DNA from: Leptothermofonsia sichuanensis E412 | GTDB taxonomy: Bacteria > Cyanobacteriota > Cyanobacteriia > Leptolyngbyales > Leptolyngbyaceae | Direction of reading: 5' to 3' | NCBI RefSeq assembly: GCF_019891175.1 | Contig: NZ_CP072600.1 | Span: forward strand, 1,674,001 to 1,738,000 | DNA: 64,000 nucleotides | Part shown: positions 1 to 9,334 of the stretch, piece after piece | Numbering within the stretch: the first letter of the stretch is position 1 | How the letters are laid out: every line of letters begins with the position of its first letter | Position numbers and translations under genes: made by a program | The notes under the pieces: model-generated | The model's input: the letters and a program-made list of their open reading frames with translations, nothing else | Told to the model about the DNA's origin: nothing | Database searches by the model: none

Positions 1-136
1 CTCCCATCGGCTCGTACCCGGAGGGAATCCGTTCAGGATATAAAGGGTTTTGCTCAGCCGGAATTTCCACTGAAAGTTTGTCTTTGTCTAAACTTTCATC
101 GGGAAAGAACTGGTTAAACTCATCCTTTTCATTCAT
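1..136 (-). CDS. N-terminal fragment of an unidentified protein (runs off the left edge)
   Basis: An ATG at 136 opens a minus-strand frame that stays open for 45 codons to the window edge. The N-terminus begins MNEKDEFNQFFPDE and is acidic and hydrophilic, with no signal peptide. A second part is proline rich (IPAEQNPLYPERIPSGYEP). An upstream in-frame start is excluded because the frame just above ends in a TGA overlapping this ATG. I do not recognise the family and the rest of the gene is outside the window. Confidence 0.45.
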   Translation of the reverse strand, partial: MNEKDEFNQFFPDESLDKDKLSVEIPAEQNPLYPERIPSGYEPMG

Positions 137-173
137 GGTCGTCCACCCATTTGAAAAAACTCAGGGAACTTGC

Positions 174-262
174 TCCGAGTGGAATGGCACTGAATTAAGC
201 TAAACACGATCGCTCAGATCTCCAACTTCCCGAAGAAGTTGGAGATCTCTCACTCTAAAGAC
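174..262. repeat. Interspersed inverted repeat, family 4 (copy 1)
   Basis: A 14-base perfect inverted repeat (AGATCTCCAACTTC, 5-base spacer, GAAGTTGGAGATCT; about 217-249) is flanked by AATGGCACTGAATTA. A second copy in the opposite orientation lies at about 39140-39232 and shares the stem, the GAGCGATCG that follows it and the AATGGCACTGA flank. The rest of the gap from 137 to 527 shows no gene that I can support. Confidence 0.6.
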
Positions 263-527
263 AACCCGCTACCGCTACCGTATATCGAGCACCTACAGAC
301 TGTAATCCTCCAATATTTGTATTGACCTGAAAGGGTTGCAGATCAATACGCAGGGGTTGCCCAGGAACAAATACACTGATGCTCACCAATAAAGCGAGAA
401 GTCCAACATGAGGAGAACGTATGAACATAATAAAAAGGGGTATGTTTGCAATCTAAATTATTGGTTATCTAAATCATTGGATTGAGTCATAGGAACTTTC
501 ACCGGACGGCTCCTTAGAAAACGCTTG

Positions 528-1058
528 CTACCATAATCCTGTAATCGCCTGCGAGACAAAGCGTAAAACCCCTGACCCCTCTTCAGTGGTATAGAAGATT
601 TGCAACCCATCATCGTTCACTTCATAGCGTTGGGCACCCTGTAGCGCCTTCAGAAATTTGAACTCCTGGTTCAGGATTGGCTCCTCACAAGCCTTAAATG
701 TGGATGCCAGAGGTCCAATGGTCAGTTGGTCAGCGCTGGTTTGATAATCTCCCATAAAACGGTTGCAACCACCGGAGCCAGTGATCCGCCCCTTCGAAAA
801 GTCTGCCGTCAGGGCAGGAGTTGCGGGAGGCACCATAGGGGTTGGCGCAGATGACTCCGACATATTTGCCAGTCGCCAACTCCCTTCAATTGAAACAGAG
901 GATTGAGTCATTAGAAGGAGTCGATTGTGTTGTAAAACGGGCTGTTCCATAACCGGGTTTGCCAACACGACGGGGGGCGCAGATGTGATACCCACACCCA
1001 GAATCAGGGTGGCAATGCACCCTGTAAATGCATGATTAAAGGCAGCGTTAGAATTCAT
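528..1058 (-). CDS. Secreted META (HslJ-like) domain protein
   Basis: A 176-residue protein starting at the ATG at 1058. The frame can be extended upstream to 1124, but that stretch lies in an inverted repeat. From 1058 the protein begins with a typical signal peptide (MNSNAAFNHAF then a hydrophobic run to about residue 33). The mature part has the META-domain signatures: GSWRLA near the start, a central GSGGCNRFMGDY, then KACEEPILNQE and FLKALQ. META domains occur in HslJ-type envelope stress proteins and protease-inhibitor-like proteins, and the biochemical role is not settled. It is followed on the same strand by nothing convincing. Confidence 0.8.
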   Translation of the reverse strand: MNSNAAFNHAFTGCIATLILGVGITSAPPVVLANPVMEQPVLQHNRLLLMTQSSVSIEGSWRLANMSESSAPTPMVPPATPALTADFSKGRITGSGGCNRFMGDYQTSADQLTIGPLASTFKACEEPILNQEFKFLKALQGAQRYEVNDDGLQIFYTTEEGSGVLRFVSQAITGLW

Positions 1059-1086
1059 GTTGATTACCAGATTGATTAATCTGACC

Positions 1087-1164
1087 AAAAGCCTATCCGA
1101 AAAGGTCTGACGGTCAAAGCCCAAACCCAGACTGAGCCTGAAGCAGATTTCCGATAGGCTTTAA
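1087..1164. repeat. Interspersed inverted repeat, family 2 (copy 1)
   Basis: Terminal inverted repeats AAAAGCCTATCCGAAAA (from 1087) and TTTCCGATAGGCTTT (ending about 1162) bound a middle that reads like GTCAAAGCCCAAACCCAGACTGA. Two more copies lie at 26785-26850 and 38981-39053. This copy supplies the stop codon of the upstream gene (TAA at 1161-1163) and spans the possible N-terminal extension of the META gene. Confidence 0.75.
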
Positions 1165-1679
1165 AACTGTTCCAGTCCCAGGAATTGGGTGGTACTATCA
1201 GCCGCAGCCGTTCTGCAAGAACTGGAAATCACCCGTGCGTCAAATACCTCAACGCGGCAGGTTCCCGTGGTATTGCTGATCACTCGCAAGTTGGCTGAAG
1301 AGTTGAAACTCCGCACCCGCCCATCCAATGTAAAATTACTGGGGTTGGTCGAACCAGTTCCTTGTTGACGAATGACGGCACCCCGATATTGAACCCGTGC
1401 TCTTGTTCCCGGTGGCTCTGCCAGTTCCAGACCAAAGTTATCCCGGTCTATTGTCAGGGACACATTCGCGTTTCGCCCCATATTAAACGCCGACCCCTGA
1501 GCCACCCCTCTCCCCTGCAAGCTCCTTTGAGACGGGGAGCGTGGTGATGGCTGTTGTCCAATTTGAGTGTTCTTCTGAATACTTTGTTCACTGATTTCAG
1601 CAGTGACGCGGGGTAGCAAGAACAAACCCATTGCAGCAGCAAAGGCCGTCAATCCAATCAAAATTCGAATTTGTTTCAT
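1161..1679 (-). CDS. Secreted hypothetical protein
   Basis: A 172-residue protein. I take the ATG at 1679 (MKQIRILIGLTAFAAAMGLFL) because it gives a signal peptide, whereas the longer frame to 1778 adds a non-membrane cysteine-rich stretch. The mature part begins with a Q/P/S/R-rich linker and continues as a beta-strand-rich domain with two cysteines close to the C-terminus (GTCRVEVFDARVISSSC). I do not recognise the family. The last residues and the stop come from the family 2 repeat, so the native C-terminus may have been altered. It lies 103 bases upstream of the META gene in the same direction. Confidence 0.6.
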   Translation of the reverse strand: MKQIRILIGLTAFAAAMGLFLLPRVTAEISEQSIQKNTQIGQQPSPRSPSQRSLQGRGVAQGSAFNMGRNANVSLTIDRDNFGLELAEPPGTRARVQYRGAVIRQQGTGSTNPSNFTLDGRVRSFNSSANLRVISNTTGTCRVEVFDARVISSSCRTAAADSTTQFLGLEQF

Positions 1680-1907
1680 CCCATTGTCCTCAACTCGATC
1701 GTTAAATTCATCCCCAGTATCAGCTAGTACTGAAAGGCAGAAGTATAAAGGCGGAAGGCAGAAAAGGGATGGCCTCATTCTCAGGGCTTTCCAGTTGCGT
1801 CAATGGCAGGTTTATTTCCGCCGTCGAGTACTAGGCCTTTTCTAATTAGCTGGAGCCGGGCAATTCGGGAACAGGCGTGGTTGAATCATGAGGCTAGATT
1901 AGCTGGA

Positions 1908-2234
1908 TTAGACTTCAGCTCCTAATCGAAAGCGACGTAGCCCTGAGGTAATCAAAATCATCGAGACGCCTGTAAAGAGTAAATTAATCCCGACAAAAAC
2001 TCCCAGCAACCAGGCGGCTCCAATAGGCCATTGATACAAGATCAAAATCCCCAGAATAATTGCCAGGATGCCACTGATCAAAATCCAAACCCAGCCTGGC
2101 TCTGAGCGTGATTTGAACGCTGCAATCACCTCAAGTACTCCCTGAGCCAGAATTACCCATCCAAAAACTAATGTGAGTGTGAGGGCTGCTCCCAGGATAT
2201 TGCCCAGTTCCCACAGACGACACGTGCAACGCAT
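1908..2234 (-). CDS. HdeD-like (DUF308) membrane protein, N-terminal half missing
   Basis: A 108-residue, almost wholly hydrophobic protein with about four membrane segments. The sequence from about residue 14 (GAALTLTLVFGWVILAQGV, then PGWVWILISGI, then LYQWPIG and LFTGVSM) matches the second half of cyanobacterial HdeD-family proteins. Those are usually about 190 residues with three helix pairs. The first pair and a half are absent, and only 44 bases separate the start from the stop of the SDR gene upstream. This looks like a 5' truncation by rearrangement. It may still be translated, but it could equally be a remnant. Family HdeD proteins sit in the inner membrane and are linked to acid stress. 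Confidence 0.6.
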   Translation of the reverse strand: MRCTCRLWELGNILGAALTLTLVFGWVILAQGVLEVIAAFKSRSEPGWVWILISGILAIILGILILYQWPIGAAWLLGVFVGINLLFTGVSMILITSGLRRFRLGAEV

Positions 2235-2278
2235 AAAAATAAATTTTCAGGTACCCGTTGGTGATCTGCTCCATTCTT

Positions 2279-3088
2279 CTATGCCGACCAGGCTTCTCGA
2301 AAGTCGGCATAGAGGGTCAATCCGCCATCAATAAAAAGGGTTTGCCCCGTAATATAGGAAGCATCATCAGAAGCCAGGAAGGCAACACTGGCTGCCATTT
2401 CTTCAGCCGTCCCTGCCCGCGCCATTGGAATATGGCTCTTGACGACAGCGCTTTTCTCCGGATCCTCAACCCAGTCCCGGTTAATTGGAGTAATCGTAGC
2501 ACCAGGAGCGATCCCATTGACCCGAATCCCCCGTGCGGCGTATTCCAGCGCCAACGTTTTCGTCAGATTTTCCATGCCACCTTTACTGACGGAATAACTC
2601 ACATAAAAGGGGCGAGGAATCACTTCATGCACACTGGAGATGTTGATAATAACGCCCGGACGATTTTGATTTAAACAATGCTTAATCATTTCCCTGGCGC
2701 ATAGAAACGCCCCACGCAGGTTGACGGACAGGACCTGGTCAAAATCCTTAGCTGTGACTTCATGGGCAGGGCATTCTTTCTGAATTCCAGCATTGTTGAC
2801 CAAAATATCGAGATTACCAAATTGCTCAATCGTTTGATTGACCATATTGAGAATGTCTTCTTCCCTGGAAACATCACCCTGGATCAGCAGCGATCGCCTG
2901 CCACAGTCTTCTACCTGACCACAGGCTTTTTGCATGGCCTGTTCCTGGGTATCTCTGGCTTCTTCAACACTTTTACGGTAGTTGATGGCAATATTGCAGC
3001 CTTCCTGTGCAAGACGAATTGCGATCGCCTGTCCAATTCCTGAACTTGCTCCCGTAATCAGGGCATTCTTTCCAGCTAATCCTTTCAT
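2279..3088 (-). CDS. SDR-family oxidoreductase, glucose 1-dehydrogenase-like
   Basis: A 269-residue classical short-chain dehydrogenase. The cofactor motif TGASSGIG is at residues 13-20, NNAG at about 99, the catalytic Ser in NISSVHE, and the YxxxK pair in YSVSK. Downstream it reads RVNGIAPGATITPIN, and the C-terminal FIDGG is typical. The overall pattern, including IPMARAGTAEEMA and YITGQTLF, resembles glucose 1-dehydrogenases, which oxidise beta-D-glucose to gluconolactone with NAD(P). Substrate assignment from motifs alone is uncertain. The protein is cytosolic. It stands alone with a 445-base gap upstream. Confidence 0.85.
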   Translation of the reverse strand: MKGLAGKNALITGASSGIGQAIAIRLAQEGCNIAINYRKSVEEARDTQEQAMQKACGQVEDCGRRSLLIQGDVSREEDILNMVNQTIEQFGNLDILVNNAGIQKECPAHEVTAKDFDQVLSVNLRGAFLCAREMIKHCLNQNRPGVIINISSVHEVIPRPFYVSYSVSKGGMENLTKTLALEYAARGIRVNGIAPGATITPINRDWVEDPEKSAVVKSHIPMARAGTAEEMAASVAFLASDDASYITGQTLFIDGGLTLYADFREAWSA

Positions 3089-3373
3089 ATTGGCTATTCC
3101 GAAAAAACAGGTTGATTGGGAAATGATTCAAACTAATGACGGAGGTGTTGCTGAATGCAGATATTAATGACCCTAATTATCATAAGCTTCAGTATCAGCC
3201 TAAGATTAAATCAAGAAACTATATGAAAACAATAGGAGAACGGTGGGTATTGCCAGTGGCGGCTACCCACTTATCAATTCTTGACAATCAATCAAGACAA
3301 ACCAGAAAATCGGGCAACTGATGTTCTGCATCGCTGCATAGACTGTCATAATTTCTCTCAGGATCATGCTCTC

Positions 3374-3503
3374 AGGATCATGGATTCAATCAACTGAAAA
3401 ACTTAACGTTTTACCACAGAGACACAGAGGGCACCGAGGAATCGCTCTGTGTTCTGTGTGCCTCTGTGGTGAAATTTCAGGTTATAAGGTCTTTATTCCT
3501 CAA
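3374..3503. repeat. Interspersed inverted repeat, family 1 (copy A)
   Basis: This is the clearest copy of a roughly 130-base element. It begins AGGATCATGGATTCAAT, has an inner inverted repeat TTACCACAGAGACACAGAG / CTCTGTGGTGAAA, and ends CAGGTTATAAGGTCTTTATT. The outer ends are imperfect inverted repeats (AGGA...AACTGAAA / TTTCAGGTT...TCCT). Other copies are at about 11375, 16134, 37762, 39238, 52576 and 56029, with a shorter subfamily at 29946, 57868 and 61150. The remainder of 3089-3373 holds no gene that I can support. Confidence 0.75.
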
Positions 3504-3533
3504 TAGTTTGATTTGAGTAATTGGGTGTGAGTA

Positions 3534-5333
3534 ATGGTGAAATCATTTTGGTCTGTACTGGCATGTTCGCTGACCCTGGGGAGCAGCGGTCTCTGGCTGG
3601 ATGGCGCTGTTGTGGCTGGAGAACAGACCATCCCCTCTCCATCCGGTGCCGTCACAACCTCTTTCTACCTGGGTGAACTGGAGGAAGGGGAGGGGGATAG
3701 CTGGCAGGGGCGATCGCCCGACGACCCCAGTGGCATGGAACAGGTCACCGCTGTTGCCCAGCTAACCGATGTCAGACCTGCTGATTGGGCATTTCAGGCA
3801 TTGCAATCCCTGGTAGAACGGTATGGGTGCATAATTGGTTATCCTGACCGTACCTTTCGCGGCAACCGGGCACTCAGCCGCTACGAATTTGCGGCTGGTC
3901 TGAATGCCTGCCTGGATCGGATGAATGAACTGATTGCAGCATCTGCCGCTGACCGGATCCAGCAGAAGGACCTGGATACCTTACAAAGGTTAGCAGATAC
4001 CTTTGCCAGAGACCTGGCAACGCTCAAAACGCGGGTAGTCGATCTGGAATCAAGAACCGGCATTCTGGAGGCACAACAGTTTTCAACCACCACCAAACTG
4101 AATGGAGAAGTGATTGGTTATCTGGGAGGTGCTTCTGGACGGGTGGCCAGCGATGTCAATCAAACCACCATCAGCCACCGGGTTCGTCTCAACTTTGATA
4201 CCAGCTTTAATGGCAAAGACCGTCTGAGAACCCGTTTGCAAGCTTCGAATCTCCAACTGTTTAATGCCGGCAATCCCAACATTACCAACCAGACCGGGGG
4301 TGGTTTTGGTGCTCCCCAACGGTTTGCATCTACTTTTCCCACTGCCTTCTCGGATGAGGCTCGGATTTTGCCATCCTTCGCCTCAGCAGACAGAAACAAT
4401 AGCTCTGTTCGGATTCAATACCTGGCTTACGAGTTTCCTGTGGGCGATCGCCTCAACCTCTATCTCAGTGCCGGGGAAACAGATCCCACCTTCCTGGGCG
4501 CGGATCCCATTTCCCCCTTTAGTGACTTTGCCACAGGTTCGATTTCCAACTTTGCCAACTCCAATCCGCTCTACTACCCAATGGGCAACCAGGCAGGGTT
4601 TGGGTTTGACTTTAAACTGACAAACTGGCTGACCCTGGCAGGGGGCTATGCCGGGCAGGGGGCAGATGGCATTGGAGATCCCAACCTTCCTGGGCGCAGT
4701 TCCGGCATTTTCAACGGGGGCTATACCACCTTTGGACAACTGACGGCCTACGACGGTAATCTAACCGCGGCTGTGTTTTACATGAACACCTATACGCCTC
4801 AGTTTGGGATTGACACCCTGGCTGGCAGTAATGCCGCTAAAGTGAGTACCGGTGGTTTCAGCACTCCCTTTGATGACCGCGTGAGTGCCAGCCATTTTGG
4901 TATGGTTGCCAACTATCGAGTTAATGATGACATTCAGGTAGGTGGGTGGATTGGCTATGCCAATGCTCGCGTTCTGGGGGTAGATACCCTCGGAGTTGCC
5001 ACCGGCAACCAGGGAAATGTCAAAGTTTTGAACTATGCGGTGACACTGGCATTTCCTGACTTGTTGCTCAAAGGTAACCTGGGCGGCATTGTGGTTGGGA
5101 TGCAGCCACGGGTAATCGATACCAGTAATGCCAGAGTGGCTGAGGCCATTGGTCTCCCTGATGGGCGCAGACAGGATCGTAATGGCGGGTTCCACATCGA
5201 AGCCTTTTATCGGATTCGGTTGAATGACAATATTTCGATTACCCCTGGTATTTTCTGGCTCACAGCCCCCAACCACGATGCCCGTAACCCGGATGCGGTT
5301 ATTGGGATTCTCCGCACCTCATTTGTTTTTTGA
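3534..5333 (+). CDS. SLH-domain outer-membrane porin (OprB/SomA type, iron-uptake porin)
   Basis: A 599-residue protein with a signal peptide (residues 1 to about 29). An SLH domain at about 80-140 (VRPADWAFQALQSLVERYGC, GYPDRTFRGNRALSRYEFA) would bind the peptidoglycan-linked polymer. A short coiled coil follows (IQQKDLDTLQRLADTFARDL). From about residue 185 to the end comes an OprB-like beta-barrel, and the last residue is phenylalanine, as usual for barrel assembly. Such porins are the main outer-membrane proteins of cyanobacteria and pass small solutes including inorganic iron. Length is typical (500-600). The gene is monocistronic. Confidence 0.9.
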   Translation: MVKSFWSVLACSLTLGSSGLWLDGAVVAGEQTIPSPSGAVTTSFYLGELEEGEGDSWQGRSPDDPSGMEQVTAVAQLTDVRPADWAFQALQSLVERYGCIIGYPDRTFRGNRALSRYEFAAGLNACLDRMNELIAASAADRIQQKDLDTLQRLADTFARDLATLKTRVVDLESRTGILEAQQFSTTTKLNGEVIGYLGGASGRVASDVNQTTISHRVRLNFDTSFNGKDRLRTRLQASNLQLFNAGNPNITNQTGGGFGAPQRFASTFPTAFSDEARILPSFASADRNNSSVRIQYLAYEFPVGDRLNLYLSAGETDPTFLGADPISPFSDFATGSISNFANSNPLYYPMGNQAGFGFDFKLTNWLTLAGGYAGQGADGIGDPNLPGRSSGIFNGGYTTFGQLTAYDGNLTAAVFYMNTYTPQFGIDTLAGSNAAKVSTGGFSTPFDDRVSASHFGMVANYRVNDDIQVGGWIGYANARVLGVDTLGVATGNQGNVKVLNYAVTLAFPDLLLKGNLGGIVVGMQPRVIDTSNARVAEAIGLPDGRRQDRNGGFHIEAFYRIRLNDNISITPGIFWLTAPNHDARNPDAVIGILRTSFVF

Positions 5334-5402
5334 CATTCTTTTTTTCTCGCAGGGGATAGGAAACAGGGGCCGAGGTAGCCTGGAACCAGAGACACTCAGA
5401 GT

Positions 5403-6854
5403 TTACAGGTTTTGAGTGAGTAACTTCTTGACCGTGCGCAAATGTTCGCGGGCGATCGCCACTGAACTGGAATGGGTTCCCGGCTCAATAATGATGTCTC
5501 CCACGGTTTCAAGTGCCCGCTCGTTGATCGAGTCAATCAGCATCTCCGGCATCGTTAGGTTGTCTTCTGCAATCTTCTTAATCAAACCTGCTGGATTATT
5601 TTGCTCCACAATTGCCCGCAATACCTGAAGCTCATACTCCGGCAACTGCTCCATCAAGTCATCCCATCCCTCCGATGACTCCGGAGAGGGTTTTTCAGCC
5701 TTCGCTGGTTCGGCAATTGTTGACATCGTTTGAGTCGTCGTCGTCTGCTCTGGTTTGCTGGCGGCAACGGTGACCGCAGAACGTGGATTCAGTTGTTTAG
5801 CGGAATGCCTGGGACTGGTATCTTTTTTCGGAGCCGGGTGAGATTTTCCATTGGTCGGCACCAGGGAAAGATCGGCAGCCGCCACCTGTGCCTGAAACGA
5901 CTGACGCTGAACGGCTAAACTGGCTAACTGACGCTCCAGGTCCTCTTTTTGCTGGCAGCGATCGCTGATCTGAAGCTCCAATCGACGCAGTTCCTCTTGC
6001 CGTGTATCGACCTGACTCTGTAGCTGCTTCAACGCCATTTGCAACGGTTGAACCCCCTGTTCCAGTTGCTGGCGTTTTGCCTCTGCCTCAGCAACAGACT
6101 GCTCCAGTGCCTTCCGAGCCTGTTTCAGTTCGTCGATCGCTGGCTGTAAAGCGGCCACCTCAGCCTGCAACCCCCGCTTCTGCTGGTTCAGGTCAGCCAG
6201 TTCTTGAACCAACCCGTCCCGTGTTTGACGACGGCTCGCCACCTGCGCTTGCAGTTGGTCCAGTTCTACCTGAAGGGATTTTAATTTAGCCTCAATGTTG
6301 CGTTTTGCAGCTTCCGCCTCAACCAGAACCCGGTTCAACGGGATACTGGACGGATGAGCTGGGACGACTACAGATTCAGACCTGGATCCCGCATTGGGCA
6401 GGGCTTGAATTTCGGTCGGAAGTTCATAGGGTTTCACTTCAATCGCAGAATCCCGCCCCATTGGCACAGAGAGATCCCAACTGATTGGCTTTTTTTTGGG
6501 AGGAGATTGGGAGGGAACGGCCAGGGATGCCGGGAGCAAGGGCGGCTTGACAGGGGGCTGCTCCAGGGTTGAATCCAGCATGAGCTGTTCTCGTTCGGCA
6601 GCCAATTCTGCATAAGCCTGGTAAGCCTCGCTATACCGCTTTTGCAAAACCCGAATATGCTTCTGGAGTGCCCTTATTCTGGCTTCCAGCCTGGGATGGG
6701 AACGGCGATCGACCAGCATGGAGGCAATAATCGCCGCAGGCAAGGTGGTCAGCCCGGTTGCCAGGGCTTTGTTCACATTCCGGTCTGATGCCCAGCTAAT
6801 GCTAAAACTGATACTAAAAGCAACGAACCCCAGGAGAAACCGATTTCTTAGCAT
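5403..6854 (-). CDS. Membrane-anchored coiled-coil protein, possible TerB-C-like C-terminus
   Basis: A 483-residue protein starting at ATG 6854 (MLRNRFLLGFVAFSISFSIS). A nearby upstream ATG adds ten residues. One or two hydrophobic segments lie in the first 60 residues. A short predicted helix (ALQKHIRVLQKRYSEAYQAY) and a proline-rich linker follow, then a long coiled coil at about 190-330. The final 90 residues form a compact helical domain (PEYELQVLRAIVEQNNPAG, TMPEMLIDSINERALETVGD) that resembles the C-terminal domain of TerB-C-type proteins. That likeness is tentative. The function is unknown. It converges on the porin gene with a 69-base gap. Confidence 0.6.
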   Translation of the reverse strand: MLRNRFLLGFVAFSISFSISWASDRNVNKALATGLTTLPAAIIASMLVDRRSHPRLEARIRALQKHIRVLQKRYSEAYQAYAELAAEREQLMLDSTLEQPPVKPPLLPASLAVPSQSPPKKKPISWDLSVPMGRDSAIEVKPYELPTEIQALPNAGSRSESVVVPAHPSSIPLNRVLVEAEAAKRNIEAKLKSLQVELDQLQAQVASRRQTRDGLVQELADLNQQKRGLQAEVAALQPAIDELKQARKALEQSVAEAEAKRQQLEQGVQPLQMALKQLQSQVDTRQEELRRLELQISDRCQQKEDLERQLASLAVQRQSFQAQVAAADLSLVPTNGKSHPAPKKDTSPRHSAKQLNPRSAVTVAASKPEQTTTTQTMSTIAEPAKAEKPSPESSEGWDDLMEQLPEYELQVLRAIVEQNNPAGLIKKIAEDNLTMPEMLIDSINERALETVGDIIIEPGTHSSSVAIAREHLRTVKKLLTQNL

Positions 6855-7113
6855 GGTGAATCGCAAATATGGGAAGTATCCCAAATTCCATCAATGGTCC
6901 ATCCGGAGACAGGCTGATGGAACGTCCCTTCATAGTAAGCCCTCTCTAAAGGAATGGCTCAATCGTGTAGCATCGTAACTCACAACCCACAACTCACACC
7001 TTTTCCACTCCCAGCCCTGCTTTCCTCAAAAGCTTCATCTAGAAGTTAATTTTATGTAATGCCAAAAACAACTTTTCAGGCGGCATGATGGATTCATGTA
7101 GAAAAACCTATGA

Positions 7114-7818
7114 ATGAATTACATCCTTGTTTTAAGACGGGTGGGTTTGTACTTGGCTGGTAGTATTTTGTCAGTTTTGGCTGTGTTGACGATCGCAGCC
7201 CTTACTCCCCGTAAGTGGGGCAGCCTTCCTCCTCAAGGAGACTGCACCCTTAAAGTCTATGTCTCAGGGGATGTGATGCACACAAACCTGATTGTCCCGG
7301 TATCTTCCGCGGGCTTTGATTGGCACAATTACCTGGATCTGGACAGGGTGGGCAATCAACCCGCCGACAATTACCGTTATCTTCAGTTTGGCTGGGGCGA
7401 TCGCATCTTTTACATGGAAACCCCTTCCTGGGCAGAAATGAATTATTCCAGCGCCCTCAGAGCGTTGTTGCTGCAAAATCCCTCTGCCATGTTCGTCAAA
7501 GGACATCCCACAGTTCCCCGCTATCCGGGCGAAACCCTCAAATGTCTCAGCCTCAGCCAGGCTGACTATCTGGCACTGATGAAATACATTGAAGCCTCCT
7601 TTCAGGCAGACCCTCAGGGCAGAAAAGTCAGACTGGGCAGCGGACAGGATGGTGAGAGTGGCTTTTACGCGGCAAATGGGAAATATTCTATGTTTAAAAC
7701 CTGTAACTCCTGGACAGCCGAGGGGCTGAGAGCCGCAAATGTGAATACTCCCCTCTGGGGGGGACTTGCCCCAGCCGTCCTGTTCCACCTGCAAGATGAC
7801 TGCCAATGTAAGGAGTAG
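7114..7818 (+). CDS. DUF2459 (TIGR02117) family protein
   Basis: A 234-residue protein with a single N-terminal membrane segment (residues about 9-30) followed by a periplasmic domain. Family signatures are visible: HTNLIVPV, FGWGDRIFYMETPSW, CLSLSQADYLAL, and the conserved FKTCNSWTAEGLRAA near the C-terminus. A Cys, an Asn and His residues at conserved positions suggest a papain-like or amidase-type fold, but no activity is established. The short gap of 78 bases to accC in the same direction could allow co-transcription, although the functions look unrelated. Confidence 0.75.
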   Translation: MNYILVLRRVGLYLAGSILSVLAVLTIAALTPRKWGSLPPQGDCTLKVYVSGDVMHTNLIVPVSSAGFDWHNYLDLDRVGNQPADNYRYLQFGWGDRIFYMETPSWAEMNYSSALRALLLQNPSAMFVKGHPTVPRYPGETLKCLSLSQADYLALMKYIEASFQADPQGRKVRLGSGQDGESGFYAANGKYSMFKTCNSWTAEGLRAANVNTPLWGGLAPAVLFHLQDDCQCKE

Positions 7819-7896
7819 AAGCCATTTTCCCCCATCCCCTTCCAAGCGATCCTCAGAACCGTCTATTCTACTGAATACGGAATGAATGAATAAAAG

Positions 7897-9255
7897 ATGC
7901 AGTTTTCAAAAATTTTGATTGCAAATCGCGGAGAGATTGCTTTAAGAATCCTCCGTAGCTGTGAGGAGTTGGGGATCGCGACTGTTGCTGTCCATTCGAC
8001 CATTGACCGCCACTCCCTTCATGTAGAACTGGCAGATGAAGCAGTCTGTATTGGCGAACCTCCCAGTAGCAAAAGTTACCTGAACATTCCCAATATCATT
8101 GCGGCGGCTCTGACTCGTAATGCCACGGCTATCCATCCGGGATATGGATTCCTAGCAGAAAATGCCCGCTTCGCTGAGATTTGCGCGGATCACCAGATTG
8201 TCTTTATTGGTCCCTCCCCTGAAGCCATTCGTGCCATGGGGGACAAGTCCACGGCGAAGAAAACCATGCAGCAGGTGGGCGTGCCTACGGTGCCCGGTAG
8301 CGCTGGCTTGCTGACCGACGAAGCAGAAGCACGGGCGATCGCCCGTAAAATTGGCTACCCCATTATCATCAAAGCAACCGCTGGCGGTGGGGGACGGGGA
8401 ATGCGCCTGGTGCAGGAAGAGGGAGATCTGAGCAAACTGTTTGCGGCTGCCCAGGGAGAAGCTGAAGCAGCCTTTGGCAACGCGGGTGTTTACCTGGAAA
8501 AATTTGTCCAGAAGCCTCGCCACATCGAGTTTCAAATCCTAGCAGACAGTTATGGCAATGTCATTCACCTGGGCGAGCGGGAATGCTCGATTCAACGACG
8601 GCACCAGAAGTTACTAGAAGAAGCTCCCAGCCCTGCGCTTACACCGATCCTGCGAGAAAAAATGGGTGCGGCAGCGGTTCTGGCAGCAAAGGCAATCAAT
8701 TACGTGGGTGCGGGCACCGTCGAGTTTCTGCTGGACCAATCTGGTGAGTTTTACTTTATGGAGATGAACACCCGCATTCAGGTTGAGCATCCCGTCACCG
8801 AGATGATTACGGGTTTAGATTTGATTGCCGAACAAATTCGGATTGCCCAGGGAGAACGGCTGAGCCTGACTCAAGATCAGGTCACCCTGCGGGGACACGC
8901 GATCGAATGTCGCATCAACGCTGAAGATCCTGACCACAACTTCCGCCCTCACCCCGGACGCATCAACGGCTACCTCCCTCCTAGTGGACCCGGCGTCAGA
9001 ATGGACTCCCATGTCTATACCGACTACGAAATTCCGCCCTACTACGATTCCTTGATTGGCAAACTGATTGTCTGGGGCAGCGATCGCCCCGCCGCCCTCC
9101 GTCGTATGCGCCGCGCTTTACGGGAATGTGCGATTACCGGCTTACCGACTACCATTAGCTTCCATCAAAAAATCCTGGAAAACCCAGACTTTCAGAAGGG
9201 GGATGTCTACACTAACTTTGTTGAAGAATTGATGCGACAGGAAGAGGAGCGGTAA
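7897..9255 (+). CDS. accC: Biotin carboxylase subunit of acetyl-CoA carboxylase
   Basis: A 452-residue enzyme that carboxylates biotin on AccB with ATP and bicarbonate, the first half of malonyl-CoA synthesis in fatty-acid biosynthesis. The N-terminus [16 protein letters not shown] is diagnostic. The glycine-rich ATP loop [12 protein letters not shown], the ATP-grasp residues in [12 protein letters not shown], and [19 protein letters not shown] are all present. Length matches the family (about 447-450). The start ATG follows an AT-rich leader. The other acc genes are not in this window, as is normal in cyanobacteria. Confidence 0.97.
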   Translation: MQFSKILIANRGEIALRILRSCEELGIATVAVHSTIDRHSLHVELADEAVCIGEPPSSKSYLNIPNIIAAALTRNATAIHPGYGFLAENARFAEICADHQIVFIGPSPEAIRAMGDKSTAKKTMQQVGVPTVPGSAGLLTDEAEARAIARKIGYPIIIKATAGGGGRGMRLVQEEGDLSKLFAAAQGEAEAAFGNAGVYLEKFVQKPRHIEFQILADSYGNVIHLGERECSIQRRHQKLLEEAPSPALTPILREKMGAAAVLAAKAINYVGAGTVEFLLDQSGEFYFMEMNTRIQVEHPVTEMITGLDLIAEQIRIAQGERLSLTQDQVTLRGHAIECRINAEDPDHNFRPHPGRINGYLPPSGPGVRMDSHVYTDYEIPPYYDSLIGKLIVWGSDRPAALRRMRRALRECAITGLPTTISFHQKILENPDFQKGDVYTNFVEELMRQEEER

Positions 9256-9300
9256 CTAGGGAGAAAGGAGAGAGGAGAGGAGAGGAGTCGTTACGGAATT

Positions 9301-9334
9301 AGACCTCGGAGGTTTTGAAAACCTCCGAGGTCTT
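9301..9334. terminator. Perfect palindrome between accC and the YggT gene
   Basis: AGACCTCGGAGGTTTT and AAAACCTCCGAGGTCT form a 16-base perfect inverted repeat with a 1-base centre. A third half-copy (AACCTCCGAGATCTT) follows at about 9340. It lies between two converging genes, where a bidirectional terminator is expected. A run of T is weak, so a repeat (REP-like) origin is possible. Confidence 0.55.

Noticed and set aside
1603-1845. An 80-codon plus-strand frame over the secreted protein gene
   Set aside because: It is the antisense shadow of the signal-peptide region of the minus-strand gene and has no features of its own.
3154-3225. A 23-codon hydrophobic frame (begins MQILMTLIIISF) in the gap before the porin
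   Set aside because: It is short, very A/T rich and without a ribosome site or terminator; likely chance.
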